Source of the DNA: Hylemonella sp.
Lineage (GTDB): Bacteria; Pseudomonadota; Gammaproteobacteria; Burkholderiales; Burkholderiaceae_C
Assembly: GCA_030680575.1 (NCBI GenBank)
Contig: JAUXVI010000035.1
Location: 30,630-94,629, forward strand
Direction: 5' to 3'
Length of the DNA: 64,000 nt
A program made the position numbers and the translations under genes. Shown one piece after another: positions 1-8,925 of the stretch. The notes under the pieces are model-generated. The model was not told where the DNA came from. It saw nothing but the letters and a program-made list of their open reading frames with translations, and ran no database searches. Within the stretch, counting starts at the first letter, position 1. Every line of letters begins with the position of its first letter.

Positions 1-114
1 GTGTGTGTCAAGTGCTCGGGCAACGTCCTGTACTGTGCTACCCACAAGCACGCTGGACGGCTCTTGCTCAGTAGAGCGGGCCACGGATATCTGGGGTATG
101 AGGTGGGTTGTCAT
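1..114 (-). CDS. Possible N-terminal fragment of an unidentified protein, cut by the window edge
   Basis: An open frame on the minus strand begins with ATG at 114 and stays open for 38 codons to the window edge. The peptide starts MTTHLIPQISVARS and continues to a VQDVARAL stretch. That stretch faintly resembles the start of a CBS-type helix, but this is too little to name a family. No strong ribosome binding site is visible. The alternative plus-strand frame over this stretch looks like noise running into the next gene. It could equally be non-coding. Confidence 0.3.
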   Translation of the reverse strand, partial: MTTHLIPQISVARSTEQEPSSVLVGSTVQDVARALDTH

Positions 115-224
115 GAGACCAAGCCTAGACCTCTGTTTTGACAGATCTGTGAAATTTGCATTCACGGTTCTGTCACGTTGGACTCCTAGGATCGCGCTGC
201 TTGTTCAACCAACCCAAGAGCACC

Positions 225-1586
225 ATGCGCAAATCACCTCTGCTATCGCTCCTCGCCCTGCTGGCCATTGCCCCCGTGCAAGCCCAGCAGGCTTTCCCTG
301 CCACGCTGGTCGGCCATGCCGCACTGCCGGCACGTACCTTCATCGCTGCGCCAAAGGATGCACCGGCCAGCCTGCAGACCTCGGGCAAATACACCACGGC
401 CGACGGCCACCGCGAAGACAAGCTGGAGTCGATTGCCGGCAGCTCCTACCTGTCAGCCAAGGGGGCGCCCAAGCCCACCGGCATCAACCTGCCTTTCAAG
501 GGCCAGCCGGTGCAAGGTTTTTCCGGCATCAAGGCCATGAAGGACGGCAGCTACTGGGTGCTGACCGACAACGGCTTCGGCAGCAAGGCCAACTCGGCCG
601 ACGCCATGCTGATGTTCCACCACGTCAAGCCGGACTGGAAGAGCGGTGATGTGAAACGCCTGCAAACCGTGTTCCTGCATGATCCGGACAAGAAAGTACC
701 TTTCCTGATCGTCAACGAAGGCACCAAGCAACGCTACCTGACTGGCGCTGACTTGGACATTGAGTCGATCCAGTTCATTGGCGACCATGTCTGGTTTGGC
801 GACGAACTCGGCCCCTACCTGGTGAAAACCGACCGCCAGGGCAAGGTACTCGCCGTCTTCAGCACCGAAGTGGATGGCAAGCTGGCCCGCTCGCCCGACC
901 ATTTCTCGGTGAGCACACCCGCCACGGCCGGTGCTTTCTCGACGCCGGTGCGCCGCTCGCGCGGTTACGAAGGCATGGCGGCCTCGAAAGACGGCCAGTT
1001 CCTGTACCCGCTGCTGGAAGGCCCGCTGTGGAACGAGGCCGACAAGAAGTGGGAGAACAAGGACGGCCGCGAGTACCTGCGCGTGCTGGAGTTCAACGTG
1101 GCCAAGGGTGAGTGGACCGGCCGTTCCTGGAAATACGCGCTGGAGCTCAACGGCAACAACATCGGCGACTTCAACATGATCGATGCCGACACCGGCCTGA
1201 TCATCGAGCGCGACAACGGCGAAGGTCTGGACAACACGGCCTGCAACGGCCCGGCCCGCCCGGACTGCCAGAACGTACCGGCCAAGTTCAAGCGCGTCTA
1301 CAAGATCAGCCTGAAAGACGCTGACGCCGACGGCTTTGTACGCAAGATCGGTTACATCGACCTGCTCGACATCCAGGACCCGAAGGGTGTGGCCAAGGTC
1401 GGCGGCAAGGACGGCAAGTTCACCTTCCCCTTCGTCACCATTGAGGACGTGGACGTGGTCGATGCCGAACACATCGTGGTGGCCAACGACAACAACCTGC
1501 CCTATTCCTCGGGTCGCCAGCTCGGCAAGAACGATGACAACGAGTTCATCCTGCTGCACGTGCCCGGCCTGCTGTCGGCACGCTGA
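225..1586 (+). CDS. Secreted esterase-like phytase-family protein
   Basis: A 453-residue protein with a clear Sec signal peptide (MRKSPLLSLLALLAIAPVQAQ), so it is probably periplasmic or secreted. The body resembles the esterase-like activity of phytase family (PF13449), seen in motifs such as GFSGIKAM near residue 97, SRGYEGMAAS in the middle and a late FVTIEDVDVVD stretch. The substrate is unknown; relatives are linked to phosphate-ester hydrolysis. ATG 225 was chosen because the signal peptide starts there; the upstream in-frame ATG at 156 would add 23 residues that bury it. A secreted histidine phosphatase follows after 6 bases, suggesting a small phosphate-related operon. Confidence 0.8.
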   Translation: MRKSPLLSLLALLAIAPVQAQQAFPATLVGHAALPARTFIAAPKDAPASLQTSGKYTTADGHREDKLESIAGSSYLSAKGAPKPTGINLPFKGQPVQGFSGIKAMKDGSYWVLTDNGFGSKANSADAMLMFHHVKPDWKSGDVKRLQTVFLHDPDKKVPFLIVNEGTKQRYLTGADLDIESIQFIGDHVWFGDELGPYLVKTDRQGKVLAVFSTEVDGKLARSPDHFSVSTPATAGAFSTPVRRSRGYEGMAASKDGQFLYPLLEGPLWNEADKKWENKDGREYLRVLEFNVAKGEWTGRSWKYALELNGNNIGDFNMIDADTGLIIERDNGEGLDNTACNGPARPDCQNVPAKFKRVYKISLKDADADGFVRKIGYIDLLDIQDPKGVAKVGGKDGKFTFPFVTIEDVDVVDAEHIVVANDNNLPYSSGRQLGKNDDNEFILLHVPGLLSAR

Positions 1587-1592
1587 AAGAAC

Positions 1593-2297
1593 ATGAACAA
1601 CATGACGATGCAACGCCGCGCCTTACTCGCCTCTGCCTTGCTGGCCGCCGGCTGCGCCTTTGCGCAGCCGGCGGCAGCCGAGACTCCGGTACTTGACATC
1701 TACCTGGTGCGCCATGGCCAGACCCAGTGGAACCTGGAGAAGCGCCTGCAGGGCGCCACCGACAATGTGCTCAACGACACCGGCCGCCGTCAGGCGGCGG
1801 AGCTGGTCCCGCGGCTGGCGGGGGTGCCGTTCAGCCACATCTACAGCAGCGGCCTGCGCCGCGCGCAGGAAACGGCTGCCGCCTTCGCCGGCCAAACACC
1901 GGTGACCGCGCTGCCGGCCCTCAATGAACGCTCCTTCGGCAAGTTCGAGGGCATCTTCGAAGACCAGCGCGACGCAGCCCTCTTTGCCGAGTTCGGCAAA
2001 CGCGGCAGCGTGCTGGACGACAGTCTGGACGGCGGCGAGTCGCTGCAAAGCCAGGCCGACCGGGTGAAGGCTGCCGTACGCCAGATCACGACCCGCCACA
2101 CCTCCGGCAGCATTGCCATCGTGGCCCATGGCGGCGTCAACCCGCTGGTGCTGGCCGCCCTGCTCGACATCCCGGTGGCCGAGGCCGTGGCACGCATCAA
2201 GCAGGCCAACGACGAGGTCTATCTGGTGCGCCTGCGCAGCGGCCAGCCGCCTTCGGTCTGGAAACAGGTGAGCCGCAGCACGCTGGAACAGCTCTGA
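1593..2297 (+). CDS. Histidine phosphatase family protein with signal peptide
   Basis: About 234 residues. The N-terminus (MQRRALLASALLAAGCAFAQPAAA) looks like a signal peptide, possibly a lipoprotein because of the AAGC stretch. The phosphoglycerate mutase-like core follows: LVRHGQTQWN carries the phospho-accepting His of the RHG motif, SGLRRAQETA is the second arginine region, and IVAHGGV carries the second catalytic His. Substrate specificity cannot be read. The start may be 1593 or 1602, since two ATGs lie close together. It follows the phytase-like gene by 6 bases and is probably co-transcribed, so both may release phosphate outside the cytoplasm. Confidence 0.85.
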   Translation: MNNMTMQRRALLASALLAAGCAFAQPAAAETPVLDIYLVRHGQTQWNLEKRLQGATDNVLNDTGRRQAAELVPRLAGVPFSHIYSSGLRRAQETAAAFAGQTPVTALPALNERSFGKFEGIFEDQRDAALFAEFGKRGSVLDDSLDGGESLQSQADRVKAAVRQITTRHTSGSIAIVAHGGVNPLVLAALLDIPVAEAVARIKQANDEVYLVRLRSGQPPSVWKQVSRSTLEQL

Positions 2298-2303
2298 GAT
2301 GCT

Positions 2304-3164
2304 TTATTCAGGCCGGGCCTCGTGCCCGGCCTGCCCGGCTTCCCAGGCCAGCATGGCCGTCTTGCGTTCGCTACCCCAGCGGTACCGGCCGAAGTCACCG
2401 GACTCCCGAATGACGCGGTGACAGGGAATCAGGTAGCCGATGGTGTTGGCTGCCAGGGCACTACCGACTGCACGTTGCGCTCTGGGCGTTCCAGCCAACT
2501 GGGCGAGCTGGCTATAAGACACCACGCGTGAGGGTTCGACCTTGAGCAACGCCTCCCACACCTTGAGCTGAAAATTGGTGCCGCGCAGCACTAGGTGCAA
2601 GCTGCCGCGCCGCGGCGTAGCCGCGAACACCTGGTCCAGCCATTGCTGCGCCTGTGCGTCGTCGCGCTCGCGCTGTGCCGCCGGCCATTGGCTTGCCAAC
2701 TCCGCCACGCGCGAGGCGTTGTCACCATCGACAAAAGCCAGGTAACACAAACCGCGTGCCGTCCAGCCCACCAGCGCCTCGCCAAATGGCGTTGCCCCAC
2801 AGCCGAAGCCCAGTACCACGCCAGAACCGCCACGCTTGATCTCGCCTGGTGTCATGGCTTCGCATGTCACCATCAAGTCGTGCAAGCGGCTGGCACTGGA
2901 CAGGCCGCTGGCTTCAGTCACGCTGAGCAGATCGGCCGACGTGCGCAGTGCCTGCCGGGCATACTCCTTAGTCAGGTACTGCAAAAAGCGCTTGGGCGAG
3001 ATACCGGCCCAGGCGGCAAAGACGCGCTGCAAATGGAATTCGCTCATGTGCACTGCAGTTGCCACATCTGCCAGTGTGGGCTGGCGCAGCGCATTGGCGC
3101 GCAGGTAGTCAATGGCGCGCGCCACCACCGCGTACTGGCGTGCCGGGCTTTGCAGCTCATCCAT
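2304..3164 (-). CDS. AraC-type regulator fused to methylated-DNA--protein-cysteine methyltransferase (Ada-like)
   Basis: A 286-residue fusion. The N-terminal ~110 residues form an AraC helix-turn-helix pair (LADVATAVHMSEFHLQRVFAAW, then LLSVTEASG). The C-terminal half is an O6-alkylguanine-DNA alkyltransferase, with the acceptor Cys in IPCHRVI near residue 250 followed by GRYRWGSERK. It should repair O6-methylguanine by irreversible alkyl transfer to itself. The N-terminal zinc/Cys methyl-phosphotriester sensor of E. coli Ada is absent, so this is the shorter Ada-like form. It overlaps the upstream transporter gene by 8 bases, so the two are probably translated from one message. It converges with the histidine phosphatase gene. 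Confidence 0.9.
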   Translation of the reverse strand: MDELQSPARQYAVVARAIDYLRANALRQPTLADVATAVHMSEFHLQRVFAAWAGISPKRFLQYLTKEYARQALRTSADLLSVTEASGLSSASRLHDLMVTCEAMTPGEIKRGGSGVVLGFGCGATPFGEALVGWTARGLCYLAFVDGDNASRVAELASQWPAAQRERDDAQAQQWLDQVFAATPRRGSLHLVLRGTNFQLKVWEALLKVEPSRVVSYSQLAQLAGTPRAQRAVGSALAANTIGYLIPCHRVIRESGDFGRYRWGSERKTAMLAWEAGQAGHEARPE

Positions 3165-4059
3165 GGGACACCTCCCTGGGCGCCCACACGGCGCGCAGCG
3201 AGAACCCTGTTACCAGCGCGGTGCCCAACAGCACCACCACCGCCCCGGCCAGGGTATGCCAGCCGATCGCTTCGCTCAGGAACAGGTGCCCCCACAGAAT
3301 GCCGAAAACGGGAATGAGAAACGTCACCGTCAGTGCCGGCGCGGCGCCCAGGTCGGCCACCAAGCGGAAGTACAGCAGGTAGGCGATGCCGGTGCAGAAC
3401 ACCCCCAGCGCCACCACCGCGCCCAGCACGCTGAGCGCGGGCGCTGCCGCGGCCGGAAAAAACGGCAAGGCGGGTGCCAGCAGCAGCGCAGCCGCCCACA
3501 TGCTGCCGTGGGCATTGGCATAGGGATCTTGCGATGACGCTGCAAGAGCCGATTTGGCGTAGTTGCTGGCGATGCCGTAGCAGAACGCGGCTGCCAAGGC
3601 CGCCACGATGGCCCAGCCGGCACCGGGCTGCAGGGTCACCCGGTCAAAGCCCACCAGCAGAACGACACCCGCCACGCCCAGTGCCAGCCCGAATGCCGTC
3701 TTGCCGCGCAGTGGTGCGCGGCTCCAGACCGTCCCGATGACCGTGCCCCAGATCGGCGCCGTGGCATTGAGGATGGACAGCAAGGAGGCCGACAGCGTCT
3801 TGGCGGCAAAGGCAAACAGCAAAAATGGCAGCGCCGAATTGAACAGGCCCAGCACCAGGTAATGCCGCCAGTGCAGGCCCAGCTTCAAACGCTGCTTGAG
3901 GATGAGCCCCACCGAAAAAAGCAGGCCCGCAGCGAGCAGCAGGCGAGCCTCGATCAGCACTACCGGCCCGAGCACCGGAACCGCCATGCGCATGAAGATG
4001 AAAGAAGCACCCCAAATCGCGGACAGGGCGACAAGTCGGATCAGGCTGGCACTGTTCAT
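3157..4059 (-). CDS. DMT-superfamily (EamA-type) transporter
   Basis: A 300-residue hydrophobic protein with about ten predicted membrane helices in two EamA repeats. The first begins LIRLVALSAIWGASFIFMRMA and the second starts around GAGWAIVAALAAAFCYGIASNYAKSA. The family exports metabolites and amino acids by proton exchange; the substrate here cannot be predicted. The gene ends inside the start of the Ada-like gene (8-base overlap), which suggests coupling, but a functional link to alkylation repair is only a guess. Confidence 0.88.
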   Translation of the reverse strand: MNSASLIRLVALSAIWGASFIFMRMAVPVLGPVVLIEARLLLAAGLLFSVGLILKQRLKLGLHWRHYLVLGLFNSALPFLLFAFAAKTLSASLLSILNATAPIWGTVIGTVWSRAPLRGKTAFGLALGVAGVVLLVGFDRVTLQPGAGWAIVAALAAAFCYGIASNYAKSALAASSQDPYANAHGSMWAAALLLAPALPFFPAAAAPALSVLGAVVALGVFCTGIAYLLYFRLVADLGAAPALTVTFLIPVFGILWGHLFLSEAIGWHTLAGAVVVLLGTALVTGFSLRAVWAPREVSHG

Positions 4060-4162
4060 GAGGGCAGGCAGGTTGATGATGTGCGTCTATTCTGACCTCA
4101 TCACAGACGATCGCACCACCCGATTCTTGCGGACATTTGGACCTCCGCGCCAGACTGGCTCG

Positions 4163-5806
4163 TCAAGCGGCGCTGAGCGCCAGGGCCTTCATCTCTCTGC
4201 GCAACTCAACCGCATCGCGCTGCACAAAGCTGTCGTTGGCGCTGAGACGGAACACGCCCACCGTGTCGGACAAAACCCGGGCCTGGCCATGCAGTGAGCT
4301 GGCCGCAGCGGCCATCTGCTCCACCATGGCCGCATTTTGCTGGGTACCACCGTCCATCTGGGCTACCGCTTCATGGACCTGCGAAATGCTCTCCAGCTGC
4401 TCCCCAAAGGTGGCCGTGAAATCACCCAACAAGGCTGCCACCTTGTGAACGACCTCCACTGTCTGCTCAATGCTGCTGTGCGCTTGCTGCGCCGTCTTGT
4501 TGCCGGCGTTGATCTTGGCCGTCGAGTCCTCGATCAAGCTTCGGACTTCCTTGGCTGCCTCTGAGGTGCGCTGCGCGAGCGCCCGCACCTCGCCTGCCAC
4601 CACGGCAAAACCGCGCCCTTGCTCACCCGCACGCGCCGCCTCGACGGCAGCGTTGAGCGCCAAGATATTGGTCTGGAACGAGATGCCTTCAATCACCCGG
4701 ATGATTTCCGCGATCTTGGCGGACGAGGTGCTGATGGCCTGCATCACCGTCGTCATCTCCTGTACGCGCACGCCACTGGCCTGCGACACGCTGGCGGCTT
4801 CGTCAGCCAGGGAACTGGCGCTGCGCGCCGACTCGGTATTGGTCCGCACAACGCTGGTGAGCTGCTCCATGGTGGAGGCCGTCTGCTCGAGTGCGGCCGC
4901 TTGTGCCTCGGTACGGGCGGACAGGTCATGGTTGCCGGCAGCAATTTCATTCGAGGCCGCAGTGATGGCCACGGCCTCCGTGCGCGTGTCACCCACGATG
5001 GAACGCAGATTGACATTGAGCTGATTCAGCGCGCGGTAGAGCTGGCCCACCACATCGTCACGTGCCGCACCGGTTCTGGCACTCAGGTCACCGGCGGCCA
5101 TGCGATTGGCAAACAGCAGCAGATCATTGAGCGGCCCGGTCGCCATGGCGCGCAACCAGATACCGACCGGCAATCCGATCGCCAGCGCGGCGAACAACGC
5201 CACCAGGGTGGTCAGGTTGAGGCCGATCGTGCCTGTCAAAGCGCCACTCACCAGCAGGACAGCCACTGGCGCCAGAACAGAGGCCAGCACCATCTGCCCA
5301 CCCAGTCCGAAACGGAACATTTGTTTCACGCGCCCCAACCACGTCGTCGGGCGCAACTGGCCACCGGCCAGGCGGTGCACCAAGGTGCCAGCCTCCTTCT
5401 CGGCTCGCATGGTGGTGTACAGCGCCTCGGCTGCAACCACCTGCTCGCGGCTCGGTGCCGTTCGCACCGACAGATAACCTTGAACAACCTCTCCTTCAAG
5501 GAGCGGCGTGACGTTGGCCATCACCCAATAACAATCGCCGTTCTTGCGGCGATTTTTCACCAGACCTGTCCAGGGTTTGCCTCGGGTCACCGTGTCCCAC
5601 ATGTCGCGGAAGGCTTCCTCCGGCATGTCAGGGTGGCGCACCAGGTTATGCGGCTGACCGAGAAGCTCCTCGCGCAGGTAACCACTGGCGGCGATGAAGG
5701 CCGGATTGCAGTAAGTGATTCGCCCCTTGATGTCCGTGGTTGAAACGAGCATCTGCTCTGAGGGCATGAGGTATTCGTGGTGTGTGACAGGCAGATTGAT
5801 GCGCAT
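4163..5806 (-). CDS. Aer-like methyl-accepting chemotaxis protein with N-terminal PAS domain
   Basis: A 547-residue chemoreceptor. Residues about 10-120 form a PAS domain resembling the FAD-binding PAS of the aerotaxis receptor Aer ([20 protein letters not shown], then LVRHPDMP). Two hydrophobic segments near 168-220 anchor it in the inner membrane. A HAMP-like region precedes the signalling hairpin, whose tip ([21 protein letters not shown]) is the conserved contact for CheA and CheW. There is no periplasmic ligand domain, so it probably senses redox or oxygen from inside the cell. No che genes are nearby. Confidence 0.92.
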   Translation of the reverse strand: MRINLPVTHHEYLMPSEQMLVSTTDIKGRITYCNPAFIAASGYLREELLGQPHNLVRHPDMPEEAFRDMWDTVTRGKPWTGLVKNRRKNGDCYWVMANVTPLLEGEVVQGYLSVRTAPSREQVVAAEALYTTMRAEKEAGTLVHRLAGGQLRPTTWLGRVKQMFRFGLGGQMVLASVLAPVAVLLVSGALTGTIGLNLTTLVALFAALAIGLPVGIWLRAMATGPLNDLLLFANRMAAGDLSARTGAARDDVVGQLYRALNQLNVNLRSIVGDTRTEAVAITAASNEIAAGNHDLSARTEAQAAALEQTASTMEQLTSVVRTNTESARSASSLADEAASVSQASGVRVQEMTTVMQAISTSSAKIAEIIRVIEGISFQTNILALNAAVEAARAGEQGRGFAVVAGEVRALAQRTSEAAKEVRSLIEDSTAKINAGNKTAQQAHSSIEQTVEVVHKVAALLGDFTATFGEQLESISQVHEAVAQMDGGTQQNAAMVEQMAAAASSLHGQARVLSDTVGVFRLSANDSFVQRDAVELRREMKALALSAA

Positions 5807-5901
5807 GATGAGGACTCAAAGGTCAACGTGGGTAAAGCGATGGCTTCATGGTGTGCCGGCCATGCCTTGTGGGCTGGACGGCGCGGCGGGCGATCAGGAA
5901 C

Positions 5902-6420
5902 TCAAGCTTTACGCTCTTGCCGGCTGACCTGCTGTGTCTGCGCGTTGTGCAGAACTCGTTTCAGTAACTGCTGGAGCGTCATCCACTCCTCCACACTGAA
6001 ACCAGACAGTGCAGCGTTATGGACACGGCAAAGCACTTCAGGAATCAGCTTGGCGGCCTGCTTGCCCTCTTTGGTGATCTCAAGATGGACCACCCGTCGG
6101 TCATCCAAAGAGCGTTCGCGACGGCACAAGCCCTTGGCTTCAAGCCGATCAAGTAGACGTGTCATCGCACCGGCATCGAGTTCGCACTCTCGTGCCAGCT
6201 CAGCACCCGTTTTGACACGGTCACGCGCGAGGATGAACAGCGGCAGCCACTGTGCATTTGTCAGACCGCCGTGTTCAAGTTCGCGCTCGATATCCTGCGC
6301 CACCGTTGACAAGATGCGGCGCATGAAATAGCCGATGCTTTCCTCCGGAGCGTAAGTCTCGACGTCGTAGAACGAGACCCCTTGGGCATCGATCTTGGTC
6401 GTTATGGATTTGGCACGCAA
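5902..6420 (-). CDS. MarR-family transcriptional regulator
   Basis: A 172-residue winged-helix regulator. Recognition features are TGAELARECELDAGAMTRLL (helix-turn-helix) and RRERSLDDRRVVHLEITKEG (wing). The frame begins at a TTG codon at 6420; the next in-frame ATG lies about 30 residues in and would remove conserved sequence, so TTG is preferred, with some doubt. A perfect 18-base palindrome lies 11-28 bases upstream of the start, a natural autoregulatory operator. The divergent neighbour is an ABC exporter, a common MarR target. Confidence 0.88.
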   Translation of the reverse strand: MRAKSITTKIDAQGVSFYDVETYAPEESIGYFMRRILSTVAQDIERELEHGGLTNAQWLPLFILARDRVKTGAELARECELDAGAMTRLLDRLEAKGLCRRERSLDDRRVVHLEITKEGKQAAKLIPEVLCRVHNAALSGFSVEEWMTLQQLLKRVLHNAQTQQVSRQERKA

Positions 6421-6430
6421 GCTCGAATAT

Positions 6431-6448
6431 TAATTGCCTAGGCAATTA
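6431..6448. promoter_or_regulatory. 18-bp perfect palindrome, probable MarR operator
   Basis: TAATTGCCTAGGCAATTA is fully self-complementary. It sits in the 151-bp divergent region between the MarR gene and the ABC exporter, close to the MarR start, and matches the size and AT-rich inverted-repeat form of MarR-family sites. Binding by the adjacent MarR protein is inferred. Confidence 0.65.
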
Positions 6449-6571
6449 TTGTCAAGACATTCATATGCCTCGCCGTCAGCTGTCGCCTCATGCGCAACCT
6501 GCGCCATGCCCCCATCAAGGTGAGGGAACGCCATCGGTGTAAGCTGCGCCATCCTTCCTCCGCTTCACTGC

Positions 6572-8347
6572 ATGAATTCGAACCGCTCCACAACCAGCAA
6601 CCCCAAATCCCTCAGTGGGCTGCTGCCCTTTTTGCGTCCTTATCGTGAGCGTATCGTGCTGGCGTTGCTGTTCCTGGTGCTGGCGGCAAGCGCCACGCTG
6701 GTGTTTCCGATCGCGCTGCGCAGTTTGATCGACGGCGGCCTGGTGCCGCAAGACCGCGGTGCCCAGGTGTTGGCCTTGCGCGATCACTTTGCGTTGCTCT
6801 TTGCAGTGGCCATGGCGCTGGGTGTGTTCTCAGCGCTGCGCTTTTATCTGATGAGCTGGTTGGGCGAGCGCGTCACGGCCGACGTGCGCAACGCGGTTTA
6901 CGGCCACGTGCTGCAACAGAGCCCCGAGTTTTTTGAAACCACACAGACCGGCGAAGTACTCTCGCGCCTGACGGCCGACACCACACTGGTGCAGACGGTG
7001 GTGGGCTCATCCTTCTCCATGGGGTTGCGCAGCACGGTCACCGGCTTGGGAGCCCTGCTGATGCTGGTGTGGACCAACCCTTATGTGATGGTTCAGGTGC
7101 TGGGGATGCTGGCGCTGGTGGTCGTGCCAGCCGTGTGGTTCGGCCGCCGGGTGCGACGACTGTCGCGTGCCAGCCAGGACCGGGTTGCAGACTCCAGCGC
7201 GATTGCCGCCGAAGTGCTCAACGCCATTCCGGTGGTGCAGAGCTACACCGCCGAGGCGCGCGAGGCGGCACGCTTTGATGCCGCCAGTGAAAGTGCCTTT
7301 CGCACCGCGCGGCGTCGCGTCGGCGCACGCTCGGTGTTGATGGCCTTCATCATCATCGCCACCTCGGCGGCACTGCTGTGGGGCCTGTACCAGGGCACGC
7401 AGGCCGTGCTGCGCGGTGATATCACGGCTGGCCACCTGGGACAGACAGTGGTGTACGTGATCATTCTGGCAAGCGCCTTTGCCGTATTGGGCGAGGTCTA
7501 TGGCGAACTGCTGCGTGCGGCCGGCGCCACCGAACGGCTGATGGAACTGCTGGGCAGCCAGTCGCCCATTGTTTCACCATCAAATCCGGCCTCAGCCCTT
7601 TTATCTACTGCGGGAAGCGCTATCAAAATTGAAGCTTTGACGTTTCACTACCCGTCACGACCAACGCAAGCTGCGCTGGCCGATTTCACGCTCGATGTGC
7701 GCGCTGGCGAGACGGTGGCGCTGGTCGGACCCAGCGGAGCCGGCAAGAGCACGGTGTTCCAGTTGCTGCTGCGTTTATACGACCCGACAAGCGGACGCAT
7801 CTTGATCGACGGCGTTCCCATTCACGACATGGCCCTGCACGATCTGCGCCAGCGCATTGGCATCGTGCCGCAAGACGCGGTGATTTTTTCCAGCAGCGCA
7901 TTAGAGAACATCCGCTATGGCAAACCGGATGCCAGCGACGCGGAAGTGCATACCGCCGCCCGTGCCGCCTTTGCCGACGATTTCATCCGCGCCCTGCCCG
8001 AGGGTTACGCCACTTTTCTCGGTGAGCGCGGCGTGCGCCTGTCCGGTGGTCAACGTCAACGCATTGCGATTGCGCGCGCCATGCTGAAGAACCCGCCTCT
8101 GTTGCTGCTCGACGAGGCCACCAGTGCGCTGGACGCCGAGAGCGAACGCATGGTGCAGGCAGCGCTGGAGTCCGCCATGCGCGACCGCACCACACTGGTG
8201 ATTGCCCACCGGCTGGCCACGGTGCAGCAGGCCGATCACATCGTGGTCATCGACCATGGGCGCCTGGTAGAGCAAGGTACCCACGATGCGCTGATCGCCG
8301 CCAATGGCGTTTATGCCCGTCTGGCTGCGCTGCAGTTCATGGCTTGA
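6572..8347 (+). CDS. ABC exporter, fused permease and ATPase (MsbA/lipid-A type)
   Basis: A 591-residue half-transporter expected to work as a homodimer in the inner membrane. Six membrane helices fill residues ~20-310. The nucleotide-binding domain carries Walker A (GPSGAGKST), signature (LSGGQRQRIAIARAML), Walker B (LLLLDEATSALD) and the switch His (IAHRLATV). The linker between the two domains, about residues 340-356, contains a copy of a short dispersed repeat (7588-7637) that is read through in frame. It may export a lipid, peptide or drug. The divergent MarR gene may control it. Confidence 0.9.
   Translation: MNSNRSTTSNPKSLSGLLPFLRPYRERIVLALLFLVLAASATLVFPIALRSLIDGGLVPQDRGAQVLALRDHFALLFAVAMALGVFSALRFYLMSWLGERVTADVRNAVYGHVLQQSPEFFETTQTGEVLSRLTADTTLVQTVVGSSFSMGLRSTVTGLGALLMLVWTNPYVMVQVLGMLALVVVPAVWFGRRVRRLSRASQDRVADSSAIAAEVLNAIPVVQSYTAEAREAARFDAASESAFRTARRRVGARSVLMAFIIIATSAALLWGLYQGTQAVLRGDITAGHLGQTVVYVIILASAFAVLGEVYGELLRAAGATERLMELLGSQSPIVSPSNPASALLSTAGSAIKIEALTFHYPSRPTQAALADFTLDVRAGETVALVGPSGAGKSTVFQLLLRLYDPTSGRILIDGVPIHDMALHDLRQRIGIVPQDAVIFSSSALENIRYGKPDASDAEVHTAARAAFADDFIRALPEGYATFLGERGVRLSGGQRQRIAIARAMLKNPPLLLLDEATSALDAESERMVQAALESAMRDRTTLVIAHRLATVQQADHIVVIDHGRLVEQGTHDALIAANGVYARLAALQFMA
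7588..7637 (+). repeat. In-frame copy of a short dispersed repeat (GCTATC family)
   Basis: The stretch begins GGCCTCAGCCCTTTTA and ends with AAGCGCTATCAAAATT. It matches the intergenic copy at 54527-54568 in order and spacing of its blocks (GGCCTC.AGCCCTTTT, then AAGCGC, then GCTATCAA). It lies in the ABC exporter gene between the membrane and ATPase domains and adds no stop or frameshift. Confidence 0.65.
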
Positions 8348-8390
8348 GTCCCTACGCGTGATTTGCTTGAGTCACCTGAATTTTCCATTT

Positions 8391-8405
8391 AGTTGCATTG
8401 CTAAC
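8391..8405 (+). promoter_or_regulatory. Probable MarR operator, copy 1
   Basis: AGTTGCATTGCTAAC ends 11 bases before the ATG of the second MarR gene. An almost identical sequence (14 of 15 bases) lies at 8881-8895 before the tautomerase gene. The two arms (AGTTGC / GCTAAC) form an imperfect inverted repeat. Its position over the start region suggests autorepression by the MarR protein. Inferred from repetition and position only. Confidence 0.6.
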
Positions 8406-8416
8406 CAATTGTCTGT

Positions 8417-8845
8417 ATGATTCGCTTCATGTTTGACCATTGCCTTTATTTCAACACCACCGCGCTGGCCCGGGTGGTCGAAAAGGAATGGACGAGCGCG
8501 TTCAAGCCCTTCGGCTTGACCCCGCCGCAGGGTTTCATGTTGCGGCTCATTCTGGCCCGACCCGGCCTGTCCCAGCACGAACTCGCGACCGAGTTGACCA
8601 TCTCGCGTCCGACCGCCACGCGCTTGCTCGACGGTCTACAGGCACTCGGCTTGGTGGAGCGGCGTGATTCGGATTTCGATGCACGTCACTGGTCGATCTT
8701 CCCCACGACCGCGGCTGAGAAGATCCATGCGGCACTCAACGCGGCCAGCGGCCAGGTCACGCAAAAAATCCAGCGCACGGTCGGCAAGGACAACTTCCTT
8801 GAGACCGTGGGCAAGGTAAGGGAAGTCTGCTCCGCCCTCAAATGA
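8417..8845 (+). CDS. MarR-family transcriptional regulator
   Basis: A 142-residue winged-helix protein. GLSQHELATELTISRPTATRLLDGLQ is the helix-turn-helix and RRDSDFDARHWSIFPT the wing. The start is ATG 8417; a second ATG at 8429 is possible. The matching motifs in front of this gene and in front of the following tautomerase gene suggest that it represses both itself and the tautomerase. The inducing ligand is unknown; a small aromatic or unsaturated acid would suit the neighbour. Confidence 0.85.
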   Translation: MIRFMFDHCLYFNTTALARVVEKEWTSAFKPFGLTPPQGFMLRLILARPGLSQHELATELTISRPTATRLLDGLQALGLVERRDSDFDARHWSIFPTTAAEKIHAALNAASGQVTQKIQRTVGKDNFLETVGKVREVCSALK

Positions 8846-8880
8846 GCAGGTTGTTTGGGATCTTTTTTTAAAATCCAAAT

Positions 8881-8895
8881 AGTTGCATAGCTAAC
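8881..8895 (+). promoter_or_regulatory. Probable MarR operator, copy 2
   Basis: AGTTGCATAGCTAAC differs at one base from the copy at 8391-8405. It lies 31 bases upstream of the tautomerase ATG, in the 80-bp gap behind the MarR gene, just after an AT-rich run. This fits repression of a separate tautomerase promoter. Confidence 0.6.
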
Positions 8896-8925
8896 TTATT
8901 TTCATCCGTCTGAAAGGAATGCATC

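Noticed and set aside
5..649. 214-codon plus-strand frame at the left edge
   Set aside because: Overlaps the well-supported phytase-like gene in another frame and shows no family similarity.
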